A stretch of 64,000 nucleotides of DNA from Massariosphaeria phaeospora (taxonomy: Eukaryota; Ascomycota; Dothideomycetes; Pleosporales), in the NCBI GenBank assembly GCA_011032825.1, contig JAADJZ010000020.1:186001-250000 (forward strand). Reading direction: 5' to 3'. Positions 11,832 through 21,879 of the stretch are shown piece by piece. Below the pieces are notes generated by a model. It searched no databases and had not been told where the DNA came from. It saw only the letters and a list, made by a program, of their open reading frames with translations. Each line of letters begins with the position of its first letter. The first letter of the stretch is position 1. The translations under genes were made by a program, and so were the position numbers.

Positions 11832-12897
11832 GTTCAGCGGGTTTCGGCTGGAAGTGCGTAGGATGGATGCGCGACGGCGTCAAGCAGCGGAAGACGACGT
11901 CGACATGTGCGGAAGATAGAGAGAGCGACTGCCTGGCCGGCGTCGTCATGGCGGGCTGGCCGTCGATTATAGCAGAGGTGCATTTCGCGTCTGCCTGGAG
12001 GCTGTGGCAGGTGCGGTGCGGGAGCGAATCACAGCGCGCCGACGTGAAGCAAGCCCCCCACCGCCGGCTTCTCCGTCGCCGAGGGGGGCTGCCGAGGCTC
12101 CCGCACCTCCAGCACCGCACGACTCAGCCCTCACAGCCTGTCGACGTGTGCGCCGTCTGTGGCCATCGCAAGGCAGAGGGGCGCAGCCGACCCAAGGACG
12201 ACCTCGTTTGCCCGTCTTAGACTTACCACTCTAGACACCATAGATCGAGCTGATGGTCATACACCGACCGCACCCGCTGAGACAGCCTGCGCATGACCGT
12301 ATGTCGCACCCAGCATTCGTCGCTATATCAAACACTTATACACCTGATGACTTACGACTGCTACCTAACCAGAGACTTGACTCTAGCAAGTACTTTCCAG
12401 TCTTGATTTCTCACTCATCGAATGCCTTCCCGCTCCTACCACCCTGTACTTAATACTCCTCTACCTGTGAACGTCTCGCACATCCCGCATGCCCCTTCAG
12501 CCCCAGCAAACATCCTTCCAGCTCTTTTTTCCCATCTGACAGCCCAAACACCTATAAAATGGCAGTACAGGCGTCTCTACCGCTTCTCTCCTCTCTCACA
12601 GTCCTAACGGTTCCCCACGAGGGATATAGAGGGTCAAGTATGGAAGTGCTTGTGGTAGAGTGGACGAGTCAGGACCAGAAGGTCAGCATATGCGAAAGGA
12701 ACAAGGCTGCGGTTAGAGACCTGATGACTCGGCTAGATGTCAGTCTTCCGCACGTCCAAGCTAGCCATCACCAATACAGGGTACATTCGCCATAGAAGTA
12801 GTCGCTGCACATGCTCCACACGAGAAGACTGCCAACTACAACACCCCTTCTCGACTGCTTCCGTCTCTTATACCCGCAACTACCACCTTCCCACACT
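11832..12897. other. Promoter region of the HeLo fusion gene; no gene recognised
   Basis: About 1.07 kb upstream of the large minus-strand gene. It begins GC-rich (11.85-12.2 kb) and becomes pyrimidine-rich on the plus strand. Overlapping frames on both strands look like composition artefacts. The 3' flank of the secreted metalloprotease gene lies at the right edge. Confidence 0.4.
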
Positions 12898-13425
12898 TCA
12901 CATCCCATCCGTAAGCATGGCCTCTACCATCTTCACATGCCTATCCGCATTCGTCTCACTCCACTCCGTCTCATAATTCAAGCCATACGGCCAGAAGTGC
13001 CCACCCCCACAGCTAATCTTCGCACTCGCCCCATCAAAACTCCTCAACAGCGGCAACGCCGTCTTCCAATCCCCGGCTTTGCATTTCCTGTCAAACGCCG
13101 CCGTCTGCCCGACCCCCAGCGTGTGGCTGATCTCGTGCATGGCCGTGCGCTCTGTCATGTATGCCCTGTTCGACCCGAAGCGTAGGTCGCCGTTGTACGA
13201 GGCTTCGGCTGTGGGGACGCCCGGCGCGTAGAAGACCTTTATGACTTTGTTGGCATCTGAAAATTTGCTGTAGCGGGCTACAGCTTTTTTCATGGCGGCG
13301 TCAATCTTGGTGTAGGCGTCGTTTTGGTCGGTGGTCGGGGAGGAGGTTCTTTGGAGCGTCCATGTTATGGCGGAGAAGGCGATAGTGGCGTGGAGTGTGG
13401 TGAGGAGGATGACTGAGAGTTTCAT
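12898..13425 (-). CDS. Small secreted HExxH metalloprotease-like protein
   Basis: A single-exon frame of 175 residues starts at ATG. Residues 1 to about 18 (MKLSVILLTTLHATIAFS) form a typical signal peptide, so the product should be secreted. The zinc-protease motif H97-E-I-S-H101 is followed by TLGVG, the extended HExxHTxGVG form I associate with small secreted metalloproteases of fungi and bacteria. Downstream lie two cysteines (C115 and C139) that could pair, the block GGHFWPYGLNY at about 141-151, and a C-terminal HVKMVEAM. At 175 residues it is a lone catalytic domain without an obvious propeptide or carbohydrate-binding module. It sits about 280 bp from the first transposon terminal repeat. 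Size, secretion and location beside transposons would fit an effector-like or nutritional protease, which is inference. Confidence 0.8.
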   Translation of the reverse strand: MKLSVILLTTLHATIAFSAITWTLQRTSSPTTDQNDAYTKIDAAMKKAVARYSKFSDANKVIKVFYAPGVPTAEASYNGDLRFGSNRAYMTERTAMHEISHTLGVGQTAAFDRKCKAGDWKTALPLLRSFDGASAKISCGGGHFWPYGLNYETEWSETNADRHVKMVEAMLTDGM

Positions 13426-13707
13426 GGCGGATGTGAAAAGTTGCGGATGAGATGTTGGATCTGTACGAAGGAGATGGTAATGGGCCTCGCGCAGGGCTTG
13501 TAGGCTGGGTTGCTTAGTGGGTTCAATGTATTCTCATTACTGTCGGCAGTCGACATCATATATCGGTCGACTTTAACCTGGTGGTTTCCGGCCAACCCAT
13601 CGTCCAACCCTGTACACGGCCACTTAACCCTCTGGACCAACGCTTTGGGGTCATCAAGACGGAATTTTGATGTCCCATCAATCAACATGCTAGTCTACTC
13701 TTTGCTA
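13426..13707. promoter_or_regulatory. Upstream region of the secreted protease gene
   Basis: These 280 bp lie between the protease start codon and the first pogo-type terminal repeat. The promoter must lie here or run into transposon sequence. I see no confident core-promoter motif. Confidence 0.3.
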
Positions 13708-13770
13708 TACCGTGTCCGTGCACCCAATGCACGGATTCAGCCAATGCACGCCGAACACCATAAACGCTCT
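13708..13770. repeat. Solo terminal repeat of a pogo-type element
   Basis: After a TA dinucleotide, CCGTGTCCGTGCACCCAATG and the following GGATTCAGCCAATGCACGCC closely match the outer ends of the element at 13847-14960. It lies 137 bp outside that element's own left end and in the same orientation, so it is a leftover end of another copy or a short non-autonomous derivative. Confidence 0.65.
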
Positions 13771-13846
13771 ATTAGAAATAAGGCTGTAGAGCCACCTACA
13801 ATTAATATTATCACAAGATATTGATACTTGCGATCAACTTGTGCTA

Positions 13847-14960
13847 CCGTGTCCGTGCACCTCGTGCCCGGATTCATCTCATGCCCCGCCGAACGCCAAC
13901 GCGCGTCTCAACAACATAACTTTGACGCGCGATAATTCCACAACCATGGCCCCTATTGATGAAGCGATTGCAGATTTAAGTGGCCATCGCAGTACTTGAT
14001 AAACTCCATCGTGAGATAAGATCCATGGCTATCAAGGATGAGCAATTTCTACCTCTCTAATCGCTGCTTTGTACAGCGATCAAACACCTGCTCAAGCCAA
14101 GCTAGGCCTACGTCATCGTTTAACCAGCCTAATAGAGATGATAAGATAAAGACCTCATGCTTTTTAGCTTTAATATCGTCTATCCAGTTTGATCGTAGAG
14201 CTCTCTTAGCAGCTGCGTAGATAAGGCCTGGCAGCAACGACAATCCATCGGCACAGCAGCAGGCCAAGAGTGTTAGAAACTCACGCGATTCATTCTAGAG
14301 AGATGCTCTAACCTTCTTCTTATCCTACATTCTCTTGCTGAAGATTCTCTTGCTTCTACCAATTAAGCTAATAAGGAAGCTCTTCTTATCTATATTGTAT
14401 ATATCTCGAGCCTCGAGCTTGTATTAGGTAATCTTTTGATGTAGTAGCTCGAAGTAGAGCCTGTATTTTGACTCAGAATCTGCTTGGTGGCGCGTACGAT
14501 CCATGCTAGTAGTTCATTTCGAGATAAGATAGATCTCGTGTCTGTTGATAAAGCGAGTAACCTAGCTCTCGCTAAGCTCCCGTTTGGCAACTAAGAATGA
14601 GAAATTCCGAATTATCTCTTTTGTAGAAGGTAAGCCTCTCTTTGTAAGCTGCTCAATATATTGTATAAGCTCTAACTCCTGTTGTAGGCTAAGAGCTTGA
14701 CGTTTAGAGTTTCCCTCGTCCCTAGACGCTGTCACGCGCCTCCATTGTCGCCCCAGCGTTGAGCGATCAACACTGTATTTTTCAGAGATCTCTTTCAGCG
14801 TATATCGTTCTCCTGGTTCTTGCGATTCTAAATCTACAATAGCCTCATCAATTGGTGCCATAGTCGTAGGGTTATTGCGCGCTGAAGCGATAGAGTTAAG
14901 ACGCGGCTTGGTGTTCGGCGGGGCACGATGTGAATCCAGGCACGATGTGCACGGACACGT
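13847..14960. mobile_element. Rearranged Fot1/pogo element with two 5' ends
   Basis: The two ends are inverted copies. The left begins CCGTGTCCGTGCACCTCGTG after a TA (13845-13846); the right, read on the minus strand, begins ACGTGTCCGTGCACATCGTG after a TA (14961-14962). TA flanks fit the Tc1/mariner-pogo superfamily. The right end carries the transposase start read on the minus strand (14861, MAPIDEAIVDLES). The left end also carries a transposase start, read on the plus strand (ATG at 13946, MAPIDEAIADL), which breaks off at about 13980 into the minus-strand reading. The element thus has two 5' ends and no 3' end: a fold-back chimera of 1.1 kb. Confidence 0.8.
13981..14861 (-). pseudogene. 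Broken pogo/Fot1-type transposase
   Basis: The N-terminal part (14861 down to about 14562) is intact: a Psq/CENP-B type helix-turn-helix region with ERYTLKEISEKYSVDRSTLG. The next codon is TAG where the family has Trp, a G-to-A change of RIP type. Further stops follow. Recognisable remnants include the first catalytic Asp block (YNIDKKSFLI) and the second (LLILDSHGSYLTMEFI). The third catalytic region and the C-terminal tail are missing because of the rearrangement. It cannot encode an active transposase. Confidence 0.8.
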
Positions 14961-15118
14961 TATCTCTATGTACACAAAGTCACACTGTGGGTATATTCTA
15001 TACTATACTAGTTTAGTACAAAAATCCTCCCTCATCAACACAAAAAAAAAAAATATTAAAATATTAAAGGTACATTACTATAATAAGATAATTTTTCTTA
15101 ATAGTTTAGTTTTATATA
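14961..15118. other. AT-rich spacer between two pogo elements
   Basis: A short AT-rich stretch with a 12-bp A run near 15042-15053. No gene. It ends in the TA target dinucleotide of the next element. Confidence 0.4.
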
Positions 15119-16943
15119 ACGTATTAGATCACCGAGCCGGCTACTTTTCCTTGGCACTACCAACTCTATCATCGGCCTACGATGCCTCAACCAAGCAACG
15201 CAATACTTACTAAACAAGAAGGCAGAATTGATATCGCAATCTAAGCTTATAAAGCCGGCCAATTCCGAAGTCTACGACGCGCTGCTGCATCGTTCAACGT
15301 CAATCACCAGAGACTCTCTGATCGGCTAAACGGAATCGCATTTTGACTTTAAACACGACCTAATTGCTAGAAGCTTACTGCGACTAAAGAGCAGACGATC
15401 GTCTAATATATCCTCGACCTTGATTCGCAAGGATTTGCCCCCCGGCTGTCTGAGGTGGGAGATATGAGAGATAAACTGATGGCTGCGCAGAGTGGAGAGC
15501 TAGTAGGCAAAAAATGGGCTACAAGATTTGTATCGCGTTCAGGCGAGCTCAAGATAGCCTTCAATTGAGCAAAGGACCGGCAGAGGATACAACAGGAAGA
15601 TCCTGAGGTGATTGGCGCGTGGTTCAAGCTTGTTGGGGATACTAAAGCCAAGTACGGCATCCACGAGGATGACGTGCACAACTTCAATAAAACTAGCTTC
15701 TAAATAGGCGTAATTGGGTCTATGAAAGTCGTTACAAGCTCTCAAAGACGTACTCGACCTAATCTAATCTAGCTAGGCGATCGGGAGTGGGTAACAGTTA
15801 TCTAGAGCATCTGCGCCGCAGGGTACGCGATCCCGCCGTTTATTATCTACAAAGGGCGCGTTTACATCTCAGCATAGTACGAGGAGAATTTTATACTTAG
15901 CAATTAGAAGCTCTTAGTCTCTAAGAACGGCTGGACAAACAACGCTCTTAGTCTTAAGTAGTTAAAGCATTTTGACGCGCATACAAAGGCGCGTTAAGTA
16001 GAGGAGTATTAGCTGCTTATTCTAGACAGCCATGAGAGCCACCAATCTCAGGATTTCAAGGACTATTGCCTTGAGAACAAGATCTTTACGCTCTGCATGC
16101 TGGCCTATTCATTCTATATTCTCTAGCTGCTAGATGTGGTCTGCTTCTCGCTGCTAAAGCTGAAGTACTTCGAACGCGTTTGAGACTTAGCGCGCCGGCG
16201 CGTCTTTTATATTAACAAAGAAAGCTTCTTGCTAGCCTTTAGAGACGCGTTTTTTGAAGTGTTTACAACAAAGAACTGTAAGAAAGCCTTTAAGGCTTTA
16301 AGGCTAGTTCCTATCAATGCGCAGGTAGTACTTAATCGCCTTGAAGTACGGCTACGTACCTCGCTACTACCCCTCGCACTAGAGACGCCGTGGCAGTCAA
16401 AGACTCCAAGCAATACGCTTGAATTTGGATCGCAATTAAAGTTTATTACTACTAAGCTTAGTTCCTCTCTATTATCTTCAAAGGATAAGGTTAACTAGCT
16501 TGTCAAAGGGTCTTACTAGATGGCCCATTAGGTTGAGCTAAATTCTAATGCGCGATCGAATCTCTAGCCTTAAATAAAAAGACTATTGAAGAAGCAACAA
16601 GAAGAAAATTACAAAAACGGAAGCAGATTTAGACAGGTGGCACAATAGAGTATAGTAACAGATTAGCGCAGGTAGCTGCTAAAGCGTCTACAGCACTTTA
16701 GCTATTAAAGAAAGCGCGTAGTAGAGAGGGTTAAGAAAGAGCACAACTAGCTCTACGGCGCTGTAGAAACGTAGTAATACAGGGCACAATGCTCGAACCT
16801 GCCAAAAGGATACAGAAAAAGCTTTTGAATCTGGAGCTAGCACGACGTACGCAGGTTCCTTGTTTGATAGCAATTAATTTAATGTTCTTTGAGATGAGTT
16901 GGTTGTGCCAAGGAAAAGTAGCCGGCTCGGTGATCCAATACGT
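15119..16943 (+). mobile_element. Full-length RIP-damaged pogo/Fot1 element, family 1
   Basis: Left terminal repeat 15117-15156 and right terminal repeat 16906-16945 are inverted complements, identical at 39 of 40 positions counting the flanking TA; the one difference is a G/A change. The outermost dinucleotides are TA on both sides, the target duplication of this superfamily. Length is 1,825 bp, the normal size for Fot1-like elements. The body codes for a transposase on the plus strand, now with many stops. Degraded copies of the same family lie at 19875-21653 and 27755-31190 in the AT-rich block. Confidence 0.9.
15182..16500 (+). pseudogene. RIP-inactivated family 1 transposase
   Basis: The frame starts at ATG 15182 (MPQPSNAILTKQEG). 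The N-terminal helix-turn-helix reads GQFRSLRRAAASFNV. The first stop is TAA where CAA is expected, and many later stops are CAA or CAG turned to TAA or TAG, the CpA-to-TpA pattern of RIP. The second catalytic Asp block survives as LLILDSHESH at about 16,010. The region from 16,230 to 16,498 stays open and encodes the C-terminal part. No functional enzyme can be made. Confidence 0.85.
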
Positions 16944-17182
16944 TAGTAGTATACAGAGTATGTTAAATTTGCATTAAGATTAATCTTGTTTTCATAATGT
17001 TATCCTATATTTAGAAGTAACTAAACTGTTTTTGAGGTGTATGCGGTTATTCGGACTGCACAATAACTAATAGAGGCCTAGGCGCTAGCTCATTCTCGGT
17101 AGCCTGCAACTACTTCTCTTCGGGTACTAGGAATAGTGAATAGTGCTGTTTAGAGTAGATAATTGCATACGTGGTTATTACT
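16944..17182. other. Spacer between pogo element and ankyrin gene
   Basis: About 240 bp containing the right TA of the element and the 3' flank of the ankyrin gene. No coding signal seen. Confidence 0.4.
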
Positions 17183-18103
17183 CTACTCTAACAACCGCAC
17201 AATGTCCTCATGTTCTAATTCGCGAGCAAAATTCAAAGCCGTCAACCCCGCCCTGTTCCTGTACTCCTTATCCGCGCCTTTCTCTAAGAGAAATGAGACT
17301 GCCTTAGTACGGTGGTCCTTAACAGCACAATGTAGCGCAGAGCCCCAACCTTTGTCCTGTCGGTGCGCAGGAATTGTCTCCAAGTCTCCATACGGGTGTG
17401 CATTGACATCAGCGCCGCGATCTAGCAGCTGCTGCATAATGTCAATGTTGCCGTTTCTGGCAGCATTGAGGAGTGCCTTGGGCGCCTTTTCCAGCGATGC
17501 GTTATGTGCCAATAATAGCGCTGCCATATGCCTGTCACCATTCATACAGGCCAACTCTAGTGGGTTGTTGCTCGTCTGGGTGCCCTCGTCCACCTCGGCG
17601 CCTTTTGATAATAGATGCGCAGCAATTTTTAGGGCAGCTGTATCGCCGTCGGGATATTCTGGGCCTGTCTCCGTCGCACTGACAAGGTGTCTGTTTACCT
17701 GTCAGTTATTTCTGCGCGTCAAATGGTCTCGAGAAGGGTAGCGAAAGGCTTACACAAGAGCGCTGCCAATATGGTCAAAGTGCTCGCTGACATCCCAACC
17801 GTGCGCTAGCGCCACATCGATGGCTTTTGTATTCCACCCGTTTTCCTCACGTGCCCCTTCTGAGACGTACATGATGGTGCTATCACCCCACCTAGCACTA
17901 CGCTTGAAAAGCTCCTTGGCTATATCGAACCGGGCCAGCTCCAATGCTGTGCTAAGGGCCTCAGTCAATCCCCGACCCCGGTGCAAAGCATTAGGACCTT
18001 CGGCCTCGCGTGTCGACAGCATATTTTGTAGGGTAGCGAGGTCGTTAGACTCGATAGCGGCAAGCATTTGCGTGTTGAAGTTATCGTCGTTGTTATCAGT
18101 CAT
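17183..18103 (-). CDS. Ankyrin-repeat protein, two exons
   Basis: Exon 1 (18103-17754) joins exon 2 (17690-17183) across a 63-bp intron; the acceptor at GTAAACAG restores the frame to read SALVHLVSATETGPEY. The 285-residue product has about five to six ankyrin-type units, the clearest being NNPLELACMNGDRHMAALLL, an ALLNAARNGNIDIMQQLLDRGADVN unit (17.4-17.5 kb) and GSALHCAVKDHRTKAVSFLL. There is no membrane segment or enzymatic domain, so it is probably a protein-binding scaffold. An upstream in-frame ATG at 18178 would add 25 residues, but those codons lie in a repeat that recurs at about 19.5 kb; I prefer 18103 (MTDNNDD). The gene is open and undamaged although transposon relics flank it on both sides, so it probably remains under selection or arrived recently. 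Confidence 0.75.
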
Positions 18104-18144
18104 TGCTTGAGTAATGTGGAGAATAAATTTTGAATGTGAATAAT

Positions 18145-18475
18145 TTTCTACGCTGGCGAATGGGTAGGGGGTACCCATCGTTGGGTATAGGTTGGGTTAG
18201 AGTCGCACAGACCTAGGGTTAAAGTTGAGTTAGAGTAATCAAAGCGTAGGTTAAAGTTGGGTTATAGGTACTACTTTTAGGTTAATAAACCTGTTATAAC
18301 TAGCTGTTATAATTATAAAAAAAAAATATATTAAAATATAGAATTATAGAAGTCTGTGCTAACTTAACTTATACCTACGCTAAAACGTTTTAGCGTAGGT
18401 ATAAGTTAAGTTAGCACTAGAGTCTTACGTAAGCTAACTCAACTTTAACTCAACCTATACTTATTTACTACTCTA
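18145..18475 (+). repeat. Repeat R, copy 1, with central palindrome
   Basis: This segment recurs as a reverse complement at about 19145-19500. The shared order is a GCGAATGGGTAGGGGGTACC-like start, a TATAGGTTGGGTTAGAGTCG block, an AT-rich A/T run, the 62-bp palindrome and an AACTCAACTTTAACTCAACC block. Copy 1 keeps more G and C than the other copies, which look like its C-to-T derivatives. It overlaps the extreme 5' end of the ankyrin gene. I do not recognise the family. Confidence 0.75.
18356..18417. repeat. Perfect 62-bp palindrome
   Basis: The sequence from GTGCTAACTTAACTTATACC to its complement is its own reverse complement over 62 bases, with the centre at 18386/18387 inside AAACGTTT. 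There is no spacer, so it could extrude a cruciform or form a full hairpin in single strands. Confidence 0.9.
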
Positions 18476-18689
18476 TAATTTTCGCCTTTGCGATTTGAAA
18501 ATCGAGTATTGCGAGCTTGGCAGATAGGATTAAGCTAGCAAAATAGTAATAAGTTAGAAATAAAAAGTCGAAGGCGAGAAGTTTTTCTAAAACGTAGTTT
18601 CTTTAGTGTAGCGTAGTTAGGTTGTATAAAGCGTACTATAGTTGTAGCCTTAGCTAACTTAATATTCTTGTCTAAATTCTTACGCTAGC

Positions 18690-18850
18690 GAATAAATAAA
18701 AAGTACTTATTAATAGGTATAGGTTGAGTTATAAGTTGCACAGACTTTAAGTTAAAATTAAGTTAAAGTTAACCTAGCGTAGATAGAAGTTAAGTTAGAG
18801 TAGTTAAAGCTTTAGGTTAAAAGTTAAGTTAGAGTTACCTAAATAGTTAA
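18690..18850 (+). repeat. Repeat R, partial copy 2
   Basis: A GCGAATAAATAAAAAGTACT start followed by a TATAGGTTGAGTTATAAG block matches the left part of repeat R in the same orientation as copy 1, with C-to-T type differences. It stops before the palindrome, where the 17-bp array begins shortly after. Confidence 0.55.
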
Positions 18851-18890
18851 AAAACTATAATAAATAAATGTAATAAATATAACGTACTTT

Positions 18891-18958
18891 ATAGGTTCGT
18901 TGAACACATAGGTTCGTTGAACACATAGGTTCGCCGAACACATAGGTTCGCCGAACAC
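18891..18958. repeat. Four-copy 17-bp tandem array
   Basis: ATAGGTTCGTTGAACAC occurs twice, followed by two copies of ATAGGTTCGCCGAACAC. The two variants differ by TT against CC, consistent with C-to-T change. The array follows AACGTACTTT after a TA, which resembles the outer end of the pogo family 2 copy at 22421, so it is probably the repeat-bearing end of a pogo relic. Confidence 0.75.
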
Positions 18959-19144
18959 TTGTTTTTACTAAAGAAAATCAATAATCTAAGGCTTAATAAC
19001 TCTAGATCTACTTTATAGAATTCTTTAAAAATTTCACTACTAAGCTGCATCTATATAAACTTTAAGATTCTAAAGTTACTAAGCTCTAGCCTTAGTATTT
19101 AAAAAGCTATTAAAGAAAGCCTAAATTACAAGAATTATTTTAGC

Positions 19145-19500
19145 TAGAGTAGTAAATAGGTATAGGTTGAGTTAAAGTTGAGTTAGCTTACGTAAAACTC
19201 TAGTGCTAACTTAACTTATACCTACGCTAAAACGTTTTAGCGTAGGTATAAGTTAGGTTAGCACAGACTTCTACAATTTTATATTTTAATATATTTTTTT
19301 TTATAATTATAACAGCTAGTTATAACAAGTTTATTAACTTAAAAGTAGTACTTATAACTTAATTTTAACCTACGCTTTAATTACTCTAACTTAACTTTAA
19401 CTCTAGGTTTGTGCGACTCTAACTTAACTTATACTTAACAATAGGTACTTTCTACCTATTCGCTAGCGTAAATATAAGTAATTTTCTAACTTTTATACTA
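19145..19500 (-). repeat. Repeat R, copy 3, inverted, with palindrome
   Basis: This is the reverse complement of copy 1, from the CTACTCT-side block through the palindrome (19203-19264, one mismatch) to the CTACCTATTCGCTAGCGTA end. Relative to copy 1 it shows mostly G-to-A and C-to-T differences, as RIP would leave. Copies 1 and 3 form an inverted pair about 670 bp apart. Confidence 0.75.
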
Positions 19501-19874
19501 GATGTAATTCTAGAATGCACGCTATAAAATCTTTACAAATACTTAGTAATAACTATAGAAAAACATTATTAGAAAGTTTTACTATTTATTATAGTAGTTT
19601 AGTGCTAGAAGTAGAAATTAGAAGCTAAGCAAGCTTTTTAATACTCAACTCTTAATAACTCTAGCTATACTAGTTCTATTTAGAAAATTTGTAGTAGGTT
19701 TGAAAGTACTAGCTTAAAGCTTTAAAACGGTGTAAAAACTATCTTAATAGCTCTACTATTAGTAAAGTTATTAAGCTTTGAACCTAAGAATTTAATGCTA
19801 AGAAATTCTAAAGAGTTCGATAATCTAGAGAGTTCTATAATCTATTACGTTATAGATAATTTATAAATAATATA

Positions 19875-21653
19875 ACGTATTAAATTATCGAACTTAATAG
19901 ATTATCGAACTCGACAAAATTTCTTAGCACAACTAACTTATTTTAAAGAACATAAAATTAATTGCTATTAAATATAAAACTTGCGTACGTTGTGCTAGCT
20001 CTAGATTTAAAAGCTTTTTTTGTATTTTTTTAGTAGATTTGAGTATTGTGCTTTGTATTACTATAGTTTTTACAGCGCTATAAAGTTAGTTATGCTTTTT
20101 TTTAACTTTACTATACTCTATTGTACTACTATACTAAATTCGCTTTCGTTTGCGCAATTTCTTTTTTGTTACTTCATTAATAGTTTTTTTAAAGCTAGAG
20201 ATTTGATTGCGCATTAGCTTAATCTAATAGGCTATCTAGTAGAACTCTTTAATAAGCTAGTTAACTCTATTCTTTAGAAACAATAGCGAGAAACTAAGCT
20301 TAGTAGTAATAAGCTTTGATTGCGATCTAAATTCAAGCGTATTGCTTAGAGTTTTTAACTGCTACGACGTTTCTAGTGCGAAAAGTAGTAGCGAAGTACA
20401 TAGTTGTACTTTAAAACAATTAAAAACTACCTACGCGTTAATAAAAACTAGTTTTAAAACTTTAAAAGCTTTTTTGCAGTTTTTTGTTGTAAATACTTTA
20501 AAAAACGCGTTTTTAAAAGCTAGTAGAAAGCTTTTCTTGTTAATATAGAAAACGCGCTAGCGCGCTAAGTCTCAAACGCGTTAAAAGTACTTTAGCTTTA
20601 GCAGCAAAAAGCAAACTACATTTAGCAGCTAAAGAATATAGAATAAATAAGCTAGCATGCAAAGCGTAAAAATCTTGTACTTAAAGCAATAGTTTTTAAA
20701 ATTCTAAAATTAGTAGCTCTTATAGCTGTTTAAAATAAGTAGCTAATACTTTTCTACTTAACGCGCTTTTGTATGCGCGTTAAAATGCTTTAACTATTTA
20801 AAACTAAAAGCGTTGTTTGTCTAGCTGTTTTTAAAAACTAAAAGCTTTTAATTGCTAGGTATAAAGTTCTTTTTGTACTATGCTAAAATGTAAACGCGCT
20901 TTTTGTAGATAATAAATAGCAAAATCGCGTATCTTGCGGCGCAGATGCTTTGGATAACTATTACCTACTCTCGATTGCTTAGCTAGATAAAATTAGGTTA
21001 AGTACGTTTTTAAAAGCCTATAACAACTTTTATAAACTTAATAACACTTATTTAAAAGCTAGTTTTGTTAAAGTTGTGTATATTATTATTCTAGATGCTG
21101 TACTTAGCTTTAGTATTCCTAACAAGCTTAAACTACGCGCTAATTACTTTAGAATTTTCTTATTGTATTCTCTGCTAGTTTTTTGCTTAATTAAAAGCTA
21201 TTTTAAGCTCGCTTAAACGCGTTACAAATCTTTTAGCCTAGTTTTTACTTACTAGCTCTTTACTTTGCGCAGCTACTAGTTTATTTTTTATATTTTCTAC
21301 TTTAAACAGCTAAGAAGCAAATTCTCGCAAATCAAAGTTAAGAATATATTGAATAATTGTTTGCTTTTTAGTTGTAGTAAGCTTTGAAAATGTAAATTGT
21401 GTTTAAGCTTAAAATAGAATTTCTTTAGCGCGTTTAGAAAAAGTATAGTGTTTAACGTTAAAAGCACTAGCAGCAGCTTAATAGCTTTATAATTAGCTAG
21501 AATTATAAGCTTTAAAAGCAAGCTAAAGTTTTTCTTCGTGTTAGTGTAATAACGCGTTAGTTAGTTGAAACATATTGCGTTAATAGAGAAAGTAGTAGTC
21601 TTGGCAAATTTTGTCGAGTTTACTAGTTTGTTGAGTTTGCTAGTGCTTTACGT
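19875..21653 (-). mobile_element. Degraded pogo element, family 1, inverted copy
   Basis: The body is a reverse-complement, C-to-T degraded relative of the element at 15119-16943; for example, 19,975-20,010 matches the complement of 16,806-16,870. Both ends read TAACGT... inwards (TA at 19873-19874 and 21654-21655). The subterminal part contains AACTCGACAAAATTT in inverted orientation at both ends. The ends are longer and internally repeated compared with the 15-kb copy, so this is a subfamily. Length is 1,779 bp. Confidence 0.8.
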
Positions 21654-21879
21654 TATGCTACGCACAAGCAATTTCTTAAAATCTTTCGAAAAAACCTTTT
21701 AAGCTTAAGTAGCAAGAACTTAAGTTTAGTAATGTAGTTAATTTTGTTGCGTATTAAGTTCTTAGCTTAGCGCTCGTACGCTTTTTTTAGCAGCAAAAAA
21801 CAACTTACGTTAAGAAGCTACAAAAAGTACAACAAGTAAAAAAGTATACAAAAAGTAATAATTTTGTTTTCTTTGTAGT

